Origin: Parasponia andersonii
Lineage: Eukaryota; Streptophyta; Magnoliopsida; Rosales; Cannabaceae
DNA length: 64,000 nt
Direction of reading: 5' to 3'
Assembly: GCA_002914805.1 (NCBI GenBank)
Contig: JXTB01000028.1
Coordinates: forward strand, 297,069 to 361,068
A program made the position numbers and the translations under genes. The notes beneath the pieces are model-generated. The model saw only the letters and a program-made list of their open reading frames with translations, was not told the DNA's origin and made no database searches. Of the stretch, positions 48,406-60,200 are shown in pieces (position 1 is the first letter of the stretch; every line of letters begins with the position of its first letter).

Positions 48406-50954
48406 CACTTGTAAAATCCTAATTTTTTAGGGGTAATTAAGTAATTTTGATTCAAGGATATTTTGGTAATTTTATTTTCATATTTATTTTAATAAAAATA
48501 TGAAATAATTAATATTAAAATATTGAAGTTGAATCTAGACAATATAGGGCCTAGGTACGTTGGGGCAAAAATGCAAGAGAAATTAAAATCTGAGGATTAA
48601 CAATAAATAAGGAAGGATTAAAATGAAAGAATCTTTCATAAATTGTGGTCAAAATGGAATGTTGAAAAGATTTTAAGTCAAACCAGATTACGCCATGTGT
48701 CCCACTATCTATAGTTGTCAAAAATTACATTTTAATCCCTAGAAAATCTCTCATTCTTCCCTGAGGTCCCCCTACCATTTCCGAAAATTCTCCACCACTG
48801 CATTGTTCACGCACGAGCAATCCGGCTCCCGAACAGCCCGATGCGCCATCCGCGTCCTTGCCCGGCCTCTGACGAGTTGACGCCCGCAACTGTCACCCTG
48901 TTTCGCCGCCAACAGCTCATGATCCGGCCACCCAAAACCATCACTTGCCGATCAAAAAATCGACCACCATTTCTCCGTCCAACGTTCAATTAGCACAACT
49001 CTAGCGTCGTTCAACTCATCTCGATGTCAGTTTTCATTTCTAATAACCCATGAGTTCTAACTCGGCTACAATGAGAAGTTGGTACTGTAGCATTTTTATA
49101 GTATTGAATTTTTGTAGTATTTTCGTAATTTTTTCAGAATTGAGTTATTTATCTCGAGAAAATTATACCATGTAAAAGAGAAGATTGAAATGAGAAATCT
49201 CATGATCTTGACGTATTAAAATGGTAATCAGAATATCGTTAATTATCGAGTTGGAAAGTTGTATTTTTCTAATTATTTTTAAAATGTGATACTTTTTACA
49301 ATTTTCAGATTTTTGAGCCTATTTAATATTTGGGATCTCGAAATTGAGTTCTGACTTCGAATTTGGACTCAGTGAGAGCGGAACATAAATTTTGATATAA
49401 AATATCACTATTTTCTAAAGTAGTACGAAAATCAAGAAAATAGATCGTGAATTGCATCATTTTGTGTAATAGACCGGTTCCACACTGGAACTCATTTTTG
49501 ACAAACTTTATGTCTAACCCAATTTTTTTTGGGTATTTTGAATTAATGATGACCTCCGTTTATTAATTAGAGGCTCTGTTTGAAAATTCACTTTTTCACG
49601 TGAACGTATCTGAATCTGAAAACGACCATTTGAACAACTAGTTGATCAATAGAGGACTTTTCTAGCGTCGTCAACTCAGCATAATTACTATTTTAAGGTA
49701 GGAGATTCAATTTCCTTGTTTTCTATTATTTTTTATTAAATTAGAATTTATTTTGAGAAAAGAAATTTCATGATTTTATTAAATTAAATTATTTGAATAT
49801 TTATTTTTAATTGATTGTGAACTTGTAAAACATTGTAGAATGCTCAAGATATTTTATGTAAGATTTTGTACAAGTTTTAAACTTGGGATTTGATTAAACC
49901 ATAGGAACTGTACTATTGGATTTTAAGTATAAAATAGATATCTATTTAAAAATCAGAGCATATTTAGAATACTAAACCACTGCATGGTTGTTTGAGATTC
50001 CACATACTACACATTTCATATGATCATACATGAGAGTCATCTTAGGCATCACGGTATTGTAGTAGGCAAACTAGTATACCCGTTTTCGATGAGTGTCCGT
50101 AAACCTACGTGAGGTTTATTTCTGACTATCTTCACTATGTAGGTGTAAGCATTCAGTATCCTCTCGATTCGGTAAGATTAAACACACGGGTGTTCTTCTG
50201 ATTTCCAAAGATAGATGTCAAACAGAGAACACTCAATATATGTAGTATAAGTTGCTCTAGTTATGATGAGATAGTAAAAGCTCATGTGAGATGTTGATTT
50301 ATGTGATGTGTATTATACTTGTTTTATTATGATTTTCTATATGTTTTGACTTGGATATATGGTTTAGTTTTTTTTACTTATATTTTGAACACTTAATATT
50401 TATAAAAATGATTTCTAGTACTATTAACCATGTAAATGTTTTGAGAATTATGAAAAGGCTTTCCTAAAAAGGTTAATTGGGTAATCTATTGGACATTTTA
50501 TGCTTACCCCATTATTTTCTCTACAGGTAGTATCCAGTGTGATATTGATAATCAAAAAATAGATCAAGAGGCTATTTTTTACTTGTAGTTCGTGACTTGA
50601 TAATTCTAGGAGTGTGAATTTAAGACTTGTATCTATGCTTTGTTAAATAAATGGATTATGCTACTTTTAATATGTCTGTAAATAATATATATCATACTAG
50701 CTTGATGTTGAGGTGTGAAAGATAATACTCGATTAACTATTTGAATTTAGTTTTTCTAATAGCTATTCAGTTTATGTTTATTAGTGACTATGAATTGTGA
50801 GATAGGTTCACTGGTTGGAATTTCAAATATTTTATTTATCATGTCGTTTTAAAAATTCAAAACTCTTAAAATTTTTCTTTATAAATTAAGAAATTTACAA
50901 TTCTAGCGAAATTCCCCTTCTGCCACTACCCCGGGATTTGGGTCGCAACACACT
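48406..50954 (+). mobile_element. Solo LTR (about 2.54 kb) with 4-bp target repeat
   Basis: The LTR spans 48410-50950. It begins TGTAAAATCCTAATTTTTTA and ends GGGATTTGGGTCGCAACA. CACT precedes it (48406-48409) and follows it (50951-50954). No primer site or polypurine tract follows, so it is a lone LTR left by recombination. Start, end, the GC-rich segment (about 48780-49020), TTCAACTCATCTCG (about 49009-49022) and CTTACCCCATTATTTTCTCT (about 50503) all have counterparts in the LTR at 6568-8782. The GC-rich segment codes for nothing recognisable. Confidence 0.75.
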
Positions 50955-51339
50955 AAGGATAATTTTATCATTTCAATAAATTTCCCTAATTTTAATAATA
51001 CGATGAGATCAAATGTCAAAAATAGTAAAATTGCAAGGTTTTTTGTGATAAAAAATAAGTTAAAAAGATTTTCCCATATTTCTTAAAACATAGGGATTTC
51101 GTAATATATATATAATACAAGGTCACATTTACTCCTAGCTAGCTAAATAGACATGTTATATAGAATTTATTGATTCCTAAAATAAAAAAAAAGAATCAAA
51201 ATGAAAGAGAATAAATGTAATTAAATAGAAACAAATTCGAAGAGAGTAAATGTAGATTTAATATTCAAATAATTAGTAACATTGATATTAAGATTAATTT
51301 CAAATAGTTAGTAACATTAATATTAAGCTTAATTACAAT
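50955..51339. other. AT-rich intergenic DNA
   Basis: No gene is seen. A small repeat AATAGTTAGTAACATTAATATTAAG-like pair lies at about 51268-51330. Confidence 0.4.
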
Positions 51340-52045
51340 TGGAAAAGTCATATATATTCTTGCAAATTAAACAAATGCAACTATTCTAACTAATTAGTGC
51401 AATTCTTGTTTGAAAAATCAATAAAAGAAGCAGAAAAATGTTTTTATATGAAATATTGTTTATTTAATTTTTCAATAAAAAATAATTATGTAACTGTTCT
51501 GAACAATTGCAGCTATTGTCTGAAAAATAATAAAAGAAGCAGAAACAAATGTTTTATATGAAATTATTTTTCATTTATATCTCAATAAAAACAAATTATT
51601 CTGAAAATTATATTCTTTTGGAAAAGGGTATTTTTCAAAGTGTGTGTCTATCCAAACTGACACGAATTAAACTGTTCTGAATAATTGCAAGTGATGTTTG
51701 AAAAACCAATAAAAGAGGCAAAAACAAATGGTTTTATTTAAAATTATAAAAGTTCATATTCTTTTAGAAGGGTATTTTTCAAAATGTGTATTTATCCAAA
51801 CTAAGACAGATTAAATAAATGCAACTCTTCTATATAATTGCAACTATTGTCTGAAAAAATTAACAAAAAGAAGCAGAAACAAATATTTTTATTTAAAACA
51901 GTGTAAACTCATATTCTTTCAGGAAGTGTATTTTCAAAATGTGTGCCTATTCAAATTGACACAAATTATACAAATGCACTATTCTGAACAAATATTTACA
52001 ATTGTTGTCTGAAAAAAAACAAAGAAAAGAAGTAGAAGTGAATTT
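51340..52045. repeat. Degenerate minisatellite, five units of about 110-180 bp
   Basis: The motif ATAAAAGAAGCAGAAACAAA and variants recur near 51424, 51532, 51712, 51872 and 52023. Each is preceded by (T)TGTCTGAAAAA-like sequence. The later units also share GTATTTTTCAAA(A/G)TGTGT and TATCCAAACT. Spacing is uneven, so units have been partly deleted. No coding signal is seen. Confidence 0.75.
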
Positions 52046-53738
52046 CGACGTAACTAATTTTCATTTTTCCTTCTCTTACAATTCCTAGAAAAACAGAATG
52101 TTCTTTATTTTTCTTTTGTAAAGTTTCACTGTGTACTTAGTGCAAATACATCAAGGCTTGTCATATCTTGAAAGCAGTTTGGTCGTGATACAGGCTACAA
52201 GCAATCTTTCTAAGAGGTGCGAAATAATGCTTTTAGAAAAAAAAAAAAAAAAAAAAACCACATTAAGTACTTGTTTCTAGTCTCCGATTAAAGATTGTCC
52301 AATAGTCAATACAAGTGACCATAACGGTGAGTGAAAACGCAACTTTATAATAAAATTTATAAAATAAGCAATATATATTTTTTTAAAAAAGGTTAGTTCA
52401 AAAACATGAGTAATATTGGTTCCAATTGGAATAAACTAGTTACATGTTAAATTACCTTTATATGAGAATTAGATTATGTTCGGTAGAAAAGAAAAGAATG
52501 AAAAAGTATAAAAGATGGAAAATGTGTAAATCTTCTGCAGTTATTTGTCAAACAAAGAGACTAAATAAAACTAGTTTACTTTAAAATTATTATTTTACTC
52601 ATATATTACTATTTTAAAATTTAATGTCCATGGGTAGAATGTTAATTCAAAACCCTCGTTAACTTGGAATAATTTTTCACTACGTTTTTTCAGGATAACA
52701 TTTTGGTGGACTACAAGCATAATTTTGTTTAGCCTTATTTTATCTTCCATTCATTTGCCTTTCTTACTTTTCTTCCCCTATTTCACGTTTTGGAGTACCT
52801 GTATATGGAAAAAATTTTGTACACATGTTAGGATAAATCGATAATTTGAGTCTGTTTGGTTGGTATAGGAGAGAAAAAAGAAATAGATGGAAGTGGAGGT
52901 TTATGGGATTAATGGATATATTTGGGGTAAAATAATTGTCTGGAAGGAAGGATTTTGAGAAGAAAGAGGTAAATATCTACTTATTAATTTAATATATTTT
53001 CAAACTTAATCGTCCACGTCTAAGTCCTAAGCAGGAATTCATTAAATCATCCACATCTAAGTTCTAATCTCTTATTTACCGTTTGGTCCACCTTAACTGT
53101 CAATAACAAATAAGGGACGTGTAGAAAAATAAGGGAAATAGACCTGGATGATACTCTTTTAAGGTGAGATGATTTTTTTAGGACTTTTTTAGAAAATTAC
53201 TTTTTATAATACTATTTACTGCTGTAGGTAGTGAATTGATCAAAAATCCATCTACAAAGAGAGGAGAGAGAATGTTGGATAACAAAACATAACCCATATT
53301 TTTCGAAGAAAATTGATTGTAATTCGCGATTTTTGGGCATTTTAACTTTTACAAACTTCGTTTCCATACTTTACTTAATTTTTTTCCTCCCAATTCTGCA
53401 CCATATTCACCGAGATGAATTTTTTTTTCTTTTTAAACTTATTTTTAATTTTGTTTATTAATTTTAATTTTTAAATATATGCTTTTAAATCCTAAAAGGT
53501 ATTATTGTAAGTTTATAAGTTAAATTTAGTGGTCGACTTAGAAATAGTATAAATATGTAAAAAAAAATTTAAAATATAAAAATTAATATTATTATAAATT
53601 TATAACCAAAACTCAGTATATAAATCGAATAACCAAGCAAAATGCATGGTCAAAAAAATTTAATTATCTCTTCATCAATTTAAAATATTATTTTTAGTAA
53701 TTTTAATTTTAATTTTAATTTTGATTATATACATTTAC
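52046..53738. other. AT-rich intergenic DNA
   Basis: No gene is seen. It contains an A20 tract near 52239-52258 and a small imperfect repeat around CATCCACATCTAAGT (about 53010-53065). Confidence 0.5.
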
Positions 53739-53926
53739 GTCTGGTTATATTTGATATAAAAATACGAATCTAAATTTTTATTTGATATTAGTAAAGGTGT
53801 ATTTTTTTTTTTTTCAAAAATGCAAAACATGATTGTCTATATTTGATATAAAAATACGCATCTAAATTTTTGTTTAATATTAGTAAAAAGTGTTTTTTTT
53901 TTCAAAAATGTAAAACATGATTGTCT
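53739..53926. repeat. Two-copy tandem repeat, unit about 93-95 bp
   Basis: The block GTCTGGTTATATTTGATATA...CAAAACATGATT is followed by GTCTATATTTGATATA...TAAAACATGATT. The copies differ by few substitutions and by poly-T length. It is located about 360 bp upstream of the VAD1 start. Confidence 0.85.
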
Positions 53927-54003
53927 TTCAATCATCAAAATGGTACCATCAAGGTCTATTCCCCGGAAATAATGACATATTTTTCACGAAGAAATGTGAC
54001 TGG

Positions 54004-54024
54004 CCACGTGTCAAAAAAGGTCAA
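54004..54024 (+). promoter_or_regulatory. G-box/ABRE and W-box pair upstream of VAD1
   Basis: CCACGTGTCA (54004-54013) contains the palindromic G-box CACGTG. GGTCAA (54019-54024) is the reverse of the WRKY W-box TTGACC. They are 8 bp apart and about 260 bp before the ATG. Whether they are used is untested. Confidence 0.55.
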
Positions 54025-54282
54025 CGTAGATGACTAAGGAGTCGAAAAAGGCCACCGTTTTCGTTCGTTTACAGCACAATTGAGTGACCAAGACTGCGAC
54101 TCTCAACAAACAAACAAACCCAACCAACCGACGATCTCTTCTCTTCTCTTCCGTCAAAAAACCGCACAACCAAACCAAACCCAACCCAACCACCACCACC
54201 ACTACCACCGTCACCGTCTCCCCTCCTCCTCTTTCTCTCTCTACCCTAAACCCTAATTTTCTCTCTCTAACTCCCTCTCTCG

Positions 54283-57200
54283 ATGGCTGTGGCCTCCGCC
54301 TCCTCCGAGATCATCAAGGAGCCGCCTCAGTCGGCTTCAATGGAGCCTTCCCCATCCAGGTTGTCCTCCGACGCCGCCTGCGACTCGTCGTTCTCGCTTG
54401 CACTCTCCTCTCCCACCTCCTCCGCCGCCGCCACCCCTGATCGCGACGATATTCAGGTCATTTGGTAATTCATTCTTTTTTTTTTTTTGGGTCTAATTAT
54501 GGGGCCATATTTCCCCTAATTGAGGTCCAAATTCTTGATATTTCCTATGTTAATAGTATATGTCTGAATCGTTTTCTTCAATTGTTGAAGACTGGAATTT
54601 TTTTTTTGACTTCTTAAACTTGTGTACTCATTACTTAATATTACTGATTATGAAGCAAAATTTAGGAATAATTTTTCTGAAGATGGAAAAAATTGAACAT
54701 TTCCTTTTTCTTGCTCGTTTGGTGGATCACTTGTTAGCTTAGGATTTTTCTTTTTCATTGGTTGTATATATAGGTATGTATATACATATAATGTGCTTTT
54801 TATATCTTTGGTTTTATTTCAGTCTGCAACAATATTAAGAAGCGAAGAGTATCGCCAGTTGTTTCGTCTTCCGCCCGAGGAAGTGAGTACTCTTATTGGA
54901 ATTTTTGGTTACTGTTCAAGGATAGTTTTAAAGTTGGCCTCATTGTAATTTTTCTTGTATAGGTTCTTGTTGAAGATTTCAATTGTGCATTCCAGGAGAA
55001 CATACTTATTCAGGTATATTCCACCATTTGATGATTTTGTATTATTGGCATTTTTTTCCCCTTATTTTCGTATTTTATAGCATTTTCATTCCGCTTGATG
55101 AAGAAAGAGTACTAGCAACTAACATTCTACTTTTCCTTTCCTAACTCTGTTTATATTTGTCTGTTGTAGGGTCATATGTACCTGTTTGCCCACTATATTT
55201 GTTTTTACTCTAACATATTCGGGTTTGAAACAAAGGTATGGTGATGAACTCAGTTTTTCAGTTAACTCTGCAATTGTCTTAAAATTAACTACCATTTATT
55301 TCTCGTTATCTGTTTACTTGGAATTATTACGGTCTTAGTTATTTGGAGTTAGAATTCGGACTAATCAAATATGTGATTGAACATAAAATTCAATTAATCA
55401 AATTTCTATGTTGGTTTTTTCAAGATTTTCTGAATTGCGTTATATATGGGCTTTGTTGGTGCCCTATAATGTGGTGCTGCTGGTGTGCGTACACAGAGAG
55501 AACTAAAGAAAACTGCTGTGGAATAATGTATCAAACAGACAAGAGACGAGAATAGGAAAACTCTAGAAATTCAAAACCAGGAATGAATAAAGTGAACTAA
55601 GTATTAACGAAACTAAATAAAACAAGAATTGAAAAACTCTAGAAATTCAAAATCAAGAAAGTATTTAGGAAACTAAATAAATTAGGAAGCTTCTTCTTGG
55701 TCAATCACATATTCTGGATCATAATGTTTTGGCATTTTACACTGCCATGGTTTATTTATATACTAATGCAGTTAAAAAATGAATTATACTTGGTTTTGAT
55801 TCTCGGGAATCTTGTGTTCATGCTTCAGAAAATAATCCCATTCCAAGAAGTCACAAGTGTACGAAGAGCGAAGACAGCAGGGATATTCCCAAATGCTATA
55901 GAAATTTTTGCTGGGGCCAGGAAGGTTGTGCTCTTGTTTTGATTATTATTTCCTCTCTTTGACTTGTGCCACAGCCTGCATTTTTCGTATATTTGTTTGA
56001 ATTTTTTGTTCTATTATCATCTTAGATGTCTTACTCCAGACATTGATTTGGCAGTACTTTTTTGCATCCTTTCTCTCTCGTGATGAAGCTTTCAAGCTCA
56101 TTAATGATGGGTGGTTGCAACATAGTAATGGTGCTAAAGCAGTTACAGATCAGCAGGTGCTTCATCATGTTAAGCTAAAATAAATGTCTGCTTTTCAGTT
56201 TTTCACATTGTGATTTCTCAGTACAACTAAGTCTATATGATGTACTCTTTTAACCTTCGACTTCTGTTCTTGCTCATTTTTTAGCACTAATTTTTGGGAG
56301 ATGATATATGGATTAACATTGAAATGAAATTAAACCAATAAATGTATGTTAGGAATTCTTTTTCGCTAGATAGAATGTTATTCCGGGCTTCCTTGTGGAT
56401 TTATGGATAAAGAATTTAGGGATACTTTTCTGTTTTACTTTTAGGAATTGGAAAAGATAACTTGCCAGAAGTTGTTTGTACCTTTTCGCTTTTGGTTAGA
56501 CTTTACAAGATTTTTTCGCCACTTTTTGCTTTTCATTTATAGAAACTAAAAAGTCAAAATTTAGGGAGCATTGTCAAGCAAAACATTACCATGTGTTCAT
56601 ATATTATCAGGATTCAACTTCTGTGACCAGCAGCATAGAGAATGGGCTTGCCATTGAGAAAGTCAATAGCTTCAAACAATCAATTGATGAAGTGGATTCC
56701 ACCGATAGGTATTCACGAGAAAAGAATCAAGTTGTCCTCTCTCTTAAAAGAAAAATTAATGGTAATGCATTAATATTATTGTCTGATCTGAGCTAGGATG
56801 ATGGGCGTTCCTATTCCACAAGATTCCGAGGTTCCTTTGAATGTTGAACTTGGCACTGTGTTGACAACTGTTGCAGAGCAGCAAGATATTGTGGAAGAGG
56901 ATATTTTACCAGTCTTGGAAACTAAGTCCTCATCTTCAAGCACGACTTTGATGTGGAAGCCAGAGAATTATGATGCCCCCAAGAGTGAGTTTAGTCTAGA
57001 TTTTGTAATTTTATCATGATTACTATTGCTTCTGTGCCCTTAACTTGGTAACCTTGAGCATCCTAAACCAAGACACTATCCCAAGAACTTGTCCTTGTAT
57101 CATGACTTGTTTGTCTGGAACACATTGTCCATCTTAATGTCAAGTTGATGTATAATGTAGTATCTAATGCAAAGTACAAATAATTCTATAAGATGCTGTT

Positions 57201-60200
57201 TGAGTAATCGTGAAGCTTGTACATTTTGTCAAACTTATATTGATTCTCACATAGGGGAATCATGAGCTTCCGGATCTTGACTTTCTTGGTTGGTGTCAGT
57301 CAACTTAGTTCAGAGAAGATCATGAGTTCAAAATTTGCTAATCACATATACATTCAGGTGCAAGTGTTGAAGCTGCATGTATATTGAGGGGGAAACCATC
57401 CTCTTTTCCCCTAATAATTTAAGAATATAATTAGGGAACCCATGTTGTTTTCATAATTCTAGCTTAACGGCTGAATATTTGCGCCTTCTTTTTTTTTTTT
57501 GGTTTTTTTGTTTTTGTTTTTTGGGTGATGCAGTAGCAGAAGGTTATACAATGGTTGCAGAATCACAATTTCCGGTAGTGTTCCTTTTCATTAGTGTCAT
57601 GTTTAATATTAATTTTAGCCAGTTTATGATTATTACATTTTCAATTTTCTGGATGCAGATAAAAGTAGAAGACTTTTTTAATTACTTCTTTTCAGACAAT
57701 GCAGCTAATTTTATTGAAGCATTTCATAGTAACTGTGGAGACAAAGGTAGGAAGCTTGTAACAGAATAATTTTAATACCATTTCCTTATGTTGTTCTTGC
57801 TGTGAAAATATTACACTTGATTTGATTTGCTTTGGTTGTGTGATTTCCTTGTACTTCTCAGAGTTTAAATGCAATTCATGGTATCCCCATGACAAGTTTG
57901 GGCATGCTCGTGATGTATCATTTCAGCATCCAATAAAAATATACTTTGGTATGGTTCGTGCATCTTTCATTGTTATATTATAAGTCAATTCAGAGTGTCT
58001 GTAATATTTATGTCTAGTGTCTTACTTTGTTTTATGTTGATTTTTGATGCTGTTAAGGTGCAAAATTTGGTGGCTGTCAGGAAACCCAGAAATTTCGGCT
58101 TTATAAAAACAGGTATCAATTTATTAGCATAGCACGTGGTTTAAGAATAACTTGAATTCATTTTCATTTATTATCTTTTAGTGTTCACTTTTACTACTTA
58201 TCTACTATCGTAGTTAGATATTGATAATTGCTTCTGTTGGCCTTATCACATGTATTTCACTTATGTTTAATAGATTCATATAGCTTCACAATTTCTCAAT
58301 GTATTTTTCAATTACATAATTCTATAGCAATCCTACAAAAAGGATGCCTGAGTTCCATTTTTAAGTTTGTTCTTTCTTGATGTATTTTCTTCACGAAGTC
58401 TTGTCCTCTTGGCTCTTGCTATGTACTTTTCTTATTTTAATAAAATTTCTGTTGTTTTGTCAAAGAAAAAAAAATTTACTTCGACAAAAAGATTAGAAAA
58501 TGTTTTGTCCAAGGGGAAAATATTCGTTCCGAGTACAATTAGTAACTGATTGACCTGTGGATACATTAACCATTTTAAATAACCATATTTGTGATACTTA
58601 TATGCGAAAGACATTGGTTATTTATGCTCCATGGGATTGTATTATCCTTTTTAGTTTTAATATCTGCCAACATTCTGCCAGTTGGCACCAGTGTTTTAGC
58701 TGCTAGCTGGTGTAGCTGATGACACCAATTATTTGTAATAAAAAGGAGTGTTGACTTTCGAGTTTTGTTCATAATTGTGATTCCTGTAGCATGTTATAAA
58801 GTTTACAGTAATTGGTTTCAACTGGATGTAAGTTGTAACTGCACTATTTAAAAATGGACTTGAATCATGACGAGTGAGCTATCCTTTTTTCTTGGGAGCT
58901 AAATATTAAAGGTTGAGTTTGTCCATCTGTCCAGATCTGTGCCCCGATGTGGAGTGGTAGATTATGAAAATCAATTTTAGCCACCTTCCATCATCTTAAG
59001 CTCTCTGGATCAATGGTTCCTTAATAATGAATGATGGTTGTAAAGAAAGTGAAACAAGAGTGACAATGCTATCTCATAATGGCTTTATCCTGCCTGCTTT
59101 GCAGTTGAATGTCATGAAATGTTTCCTTCATTTTTTATTCTTGCATCTACTTTATTATGATGGGAAATTTAGCCTCAACTATTTGACAGTGATTTCGGTT
59201 TTCTTGAGAGTGATCTTGTAGATTGTAACTTTTTGGCTTTCTTTAACATATTCACTTTGGATTTGCAGTCATTTGGTTATTGAGTCGTCTCAAGAAGTCA
59301 GTGATGTGCCTTACGGAGATTATTTTCGTGTTGAGGTAGAGGCAATTTATATCATATGGTGGGCCTAAAACTACCTGCATACCTATTACATAACCTATTG
59401 ACCAGACAATTCTGACGAAATAAGGAGACAAATCATAATATTGCTTCAAATTGAAATACTTCTATCGTTTTTGTTATCAAAGCAGAGGGGAATAATATTT
59501 TTCCTACTTGATCTCCATATAACGAGGTCGGCTCGTTCTTTGTAAATGATGAACAGATTTCAGTTTGTGATCAGTGGGTACATATTTTAACTCTGCTATT
59601 AGAAGATTCGATAATCTGAATATGATAGAACAAACATAGGATTCACTTAGCAACATTTTGTTTCATAAGATACATTTACGGGAGCTTGAATCCTGGACGA
59701 CTCACTCCCGCTGACCCACCCAACCACTTGAGCTAGCCACAGGTGGCTACTTGGCAAACATGTACTGCATGTTCAGTCATTAATCTTGGTTAATGTCAAT
59801 TCTTGAACTTTTTCCTTTCCAGCAAAAAAAAAAAAAAAAAACATATATATTAAGCTTTTTTCTTTCCAAATGATTCTTTATTGGTATTCTCACGAGTGTG
59901 TGTTTCTTTTTCCACTTTAATGTAGCTTACTGTCATCATAACTTGGCTCTCATCCATTTATCCTGCATCTAATCAGGGGCTCTGGGACGTGGAGAGAGAT
60001 GCTGATGAATCAAAAGAATGCTGCTTTTTACGGGTGTATGTGAATGTCTTATTTTCGAGGAGAACTCTTTTTAAAGGTCTTCTTCTACCTGTAATTATAT
60101 ATTGATGCACATATACGAACTTTTTGTTTTGGTGGTTTACATGCTATTTCATGAATTTGAAGTCAATTATTGTGTTGTGGGTCTTGTTAGTTTGCTGCAT

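Noticed and set aside
48807-48989. Minus-strand 60-codon frame rich in Arg and Gly
   Set aside because: It falls in the GC-rich part of the solo LTR and has no recognisable domain.
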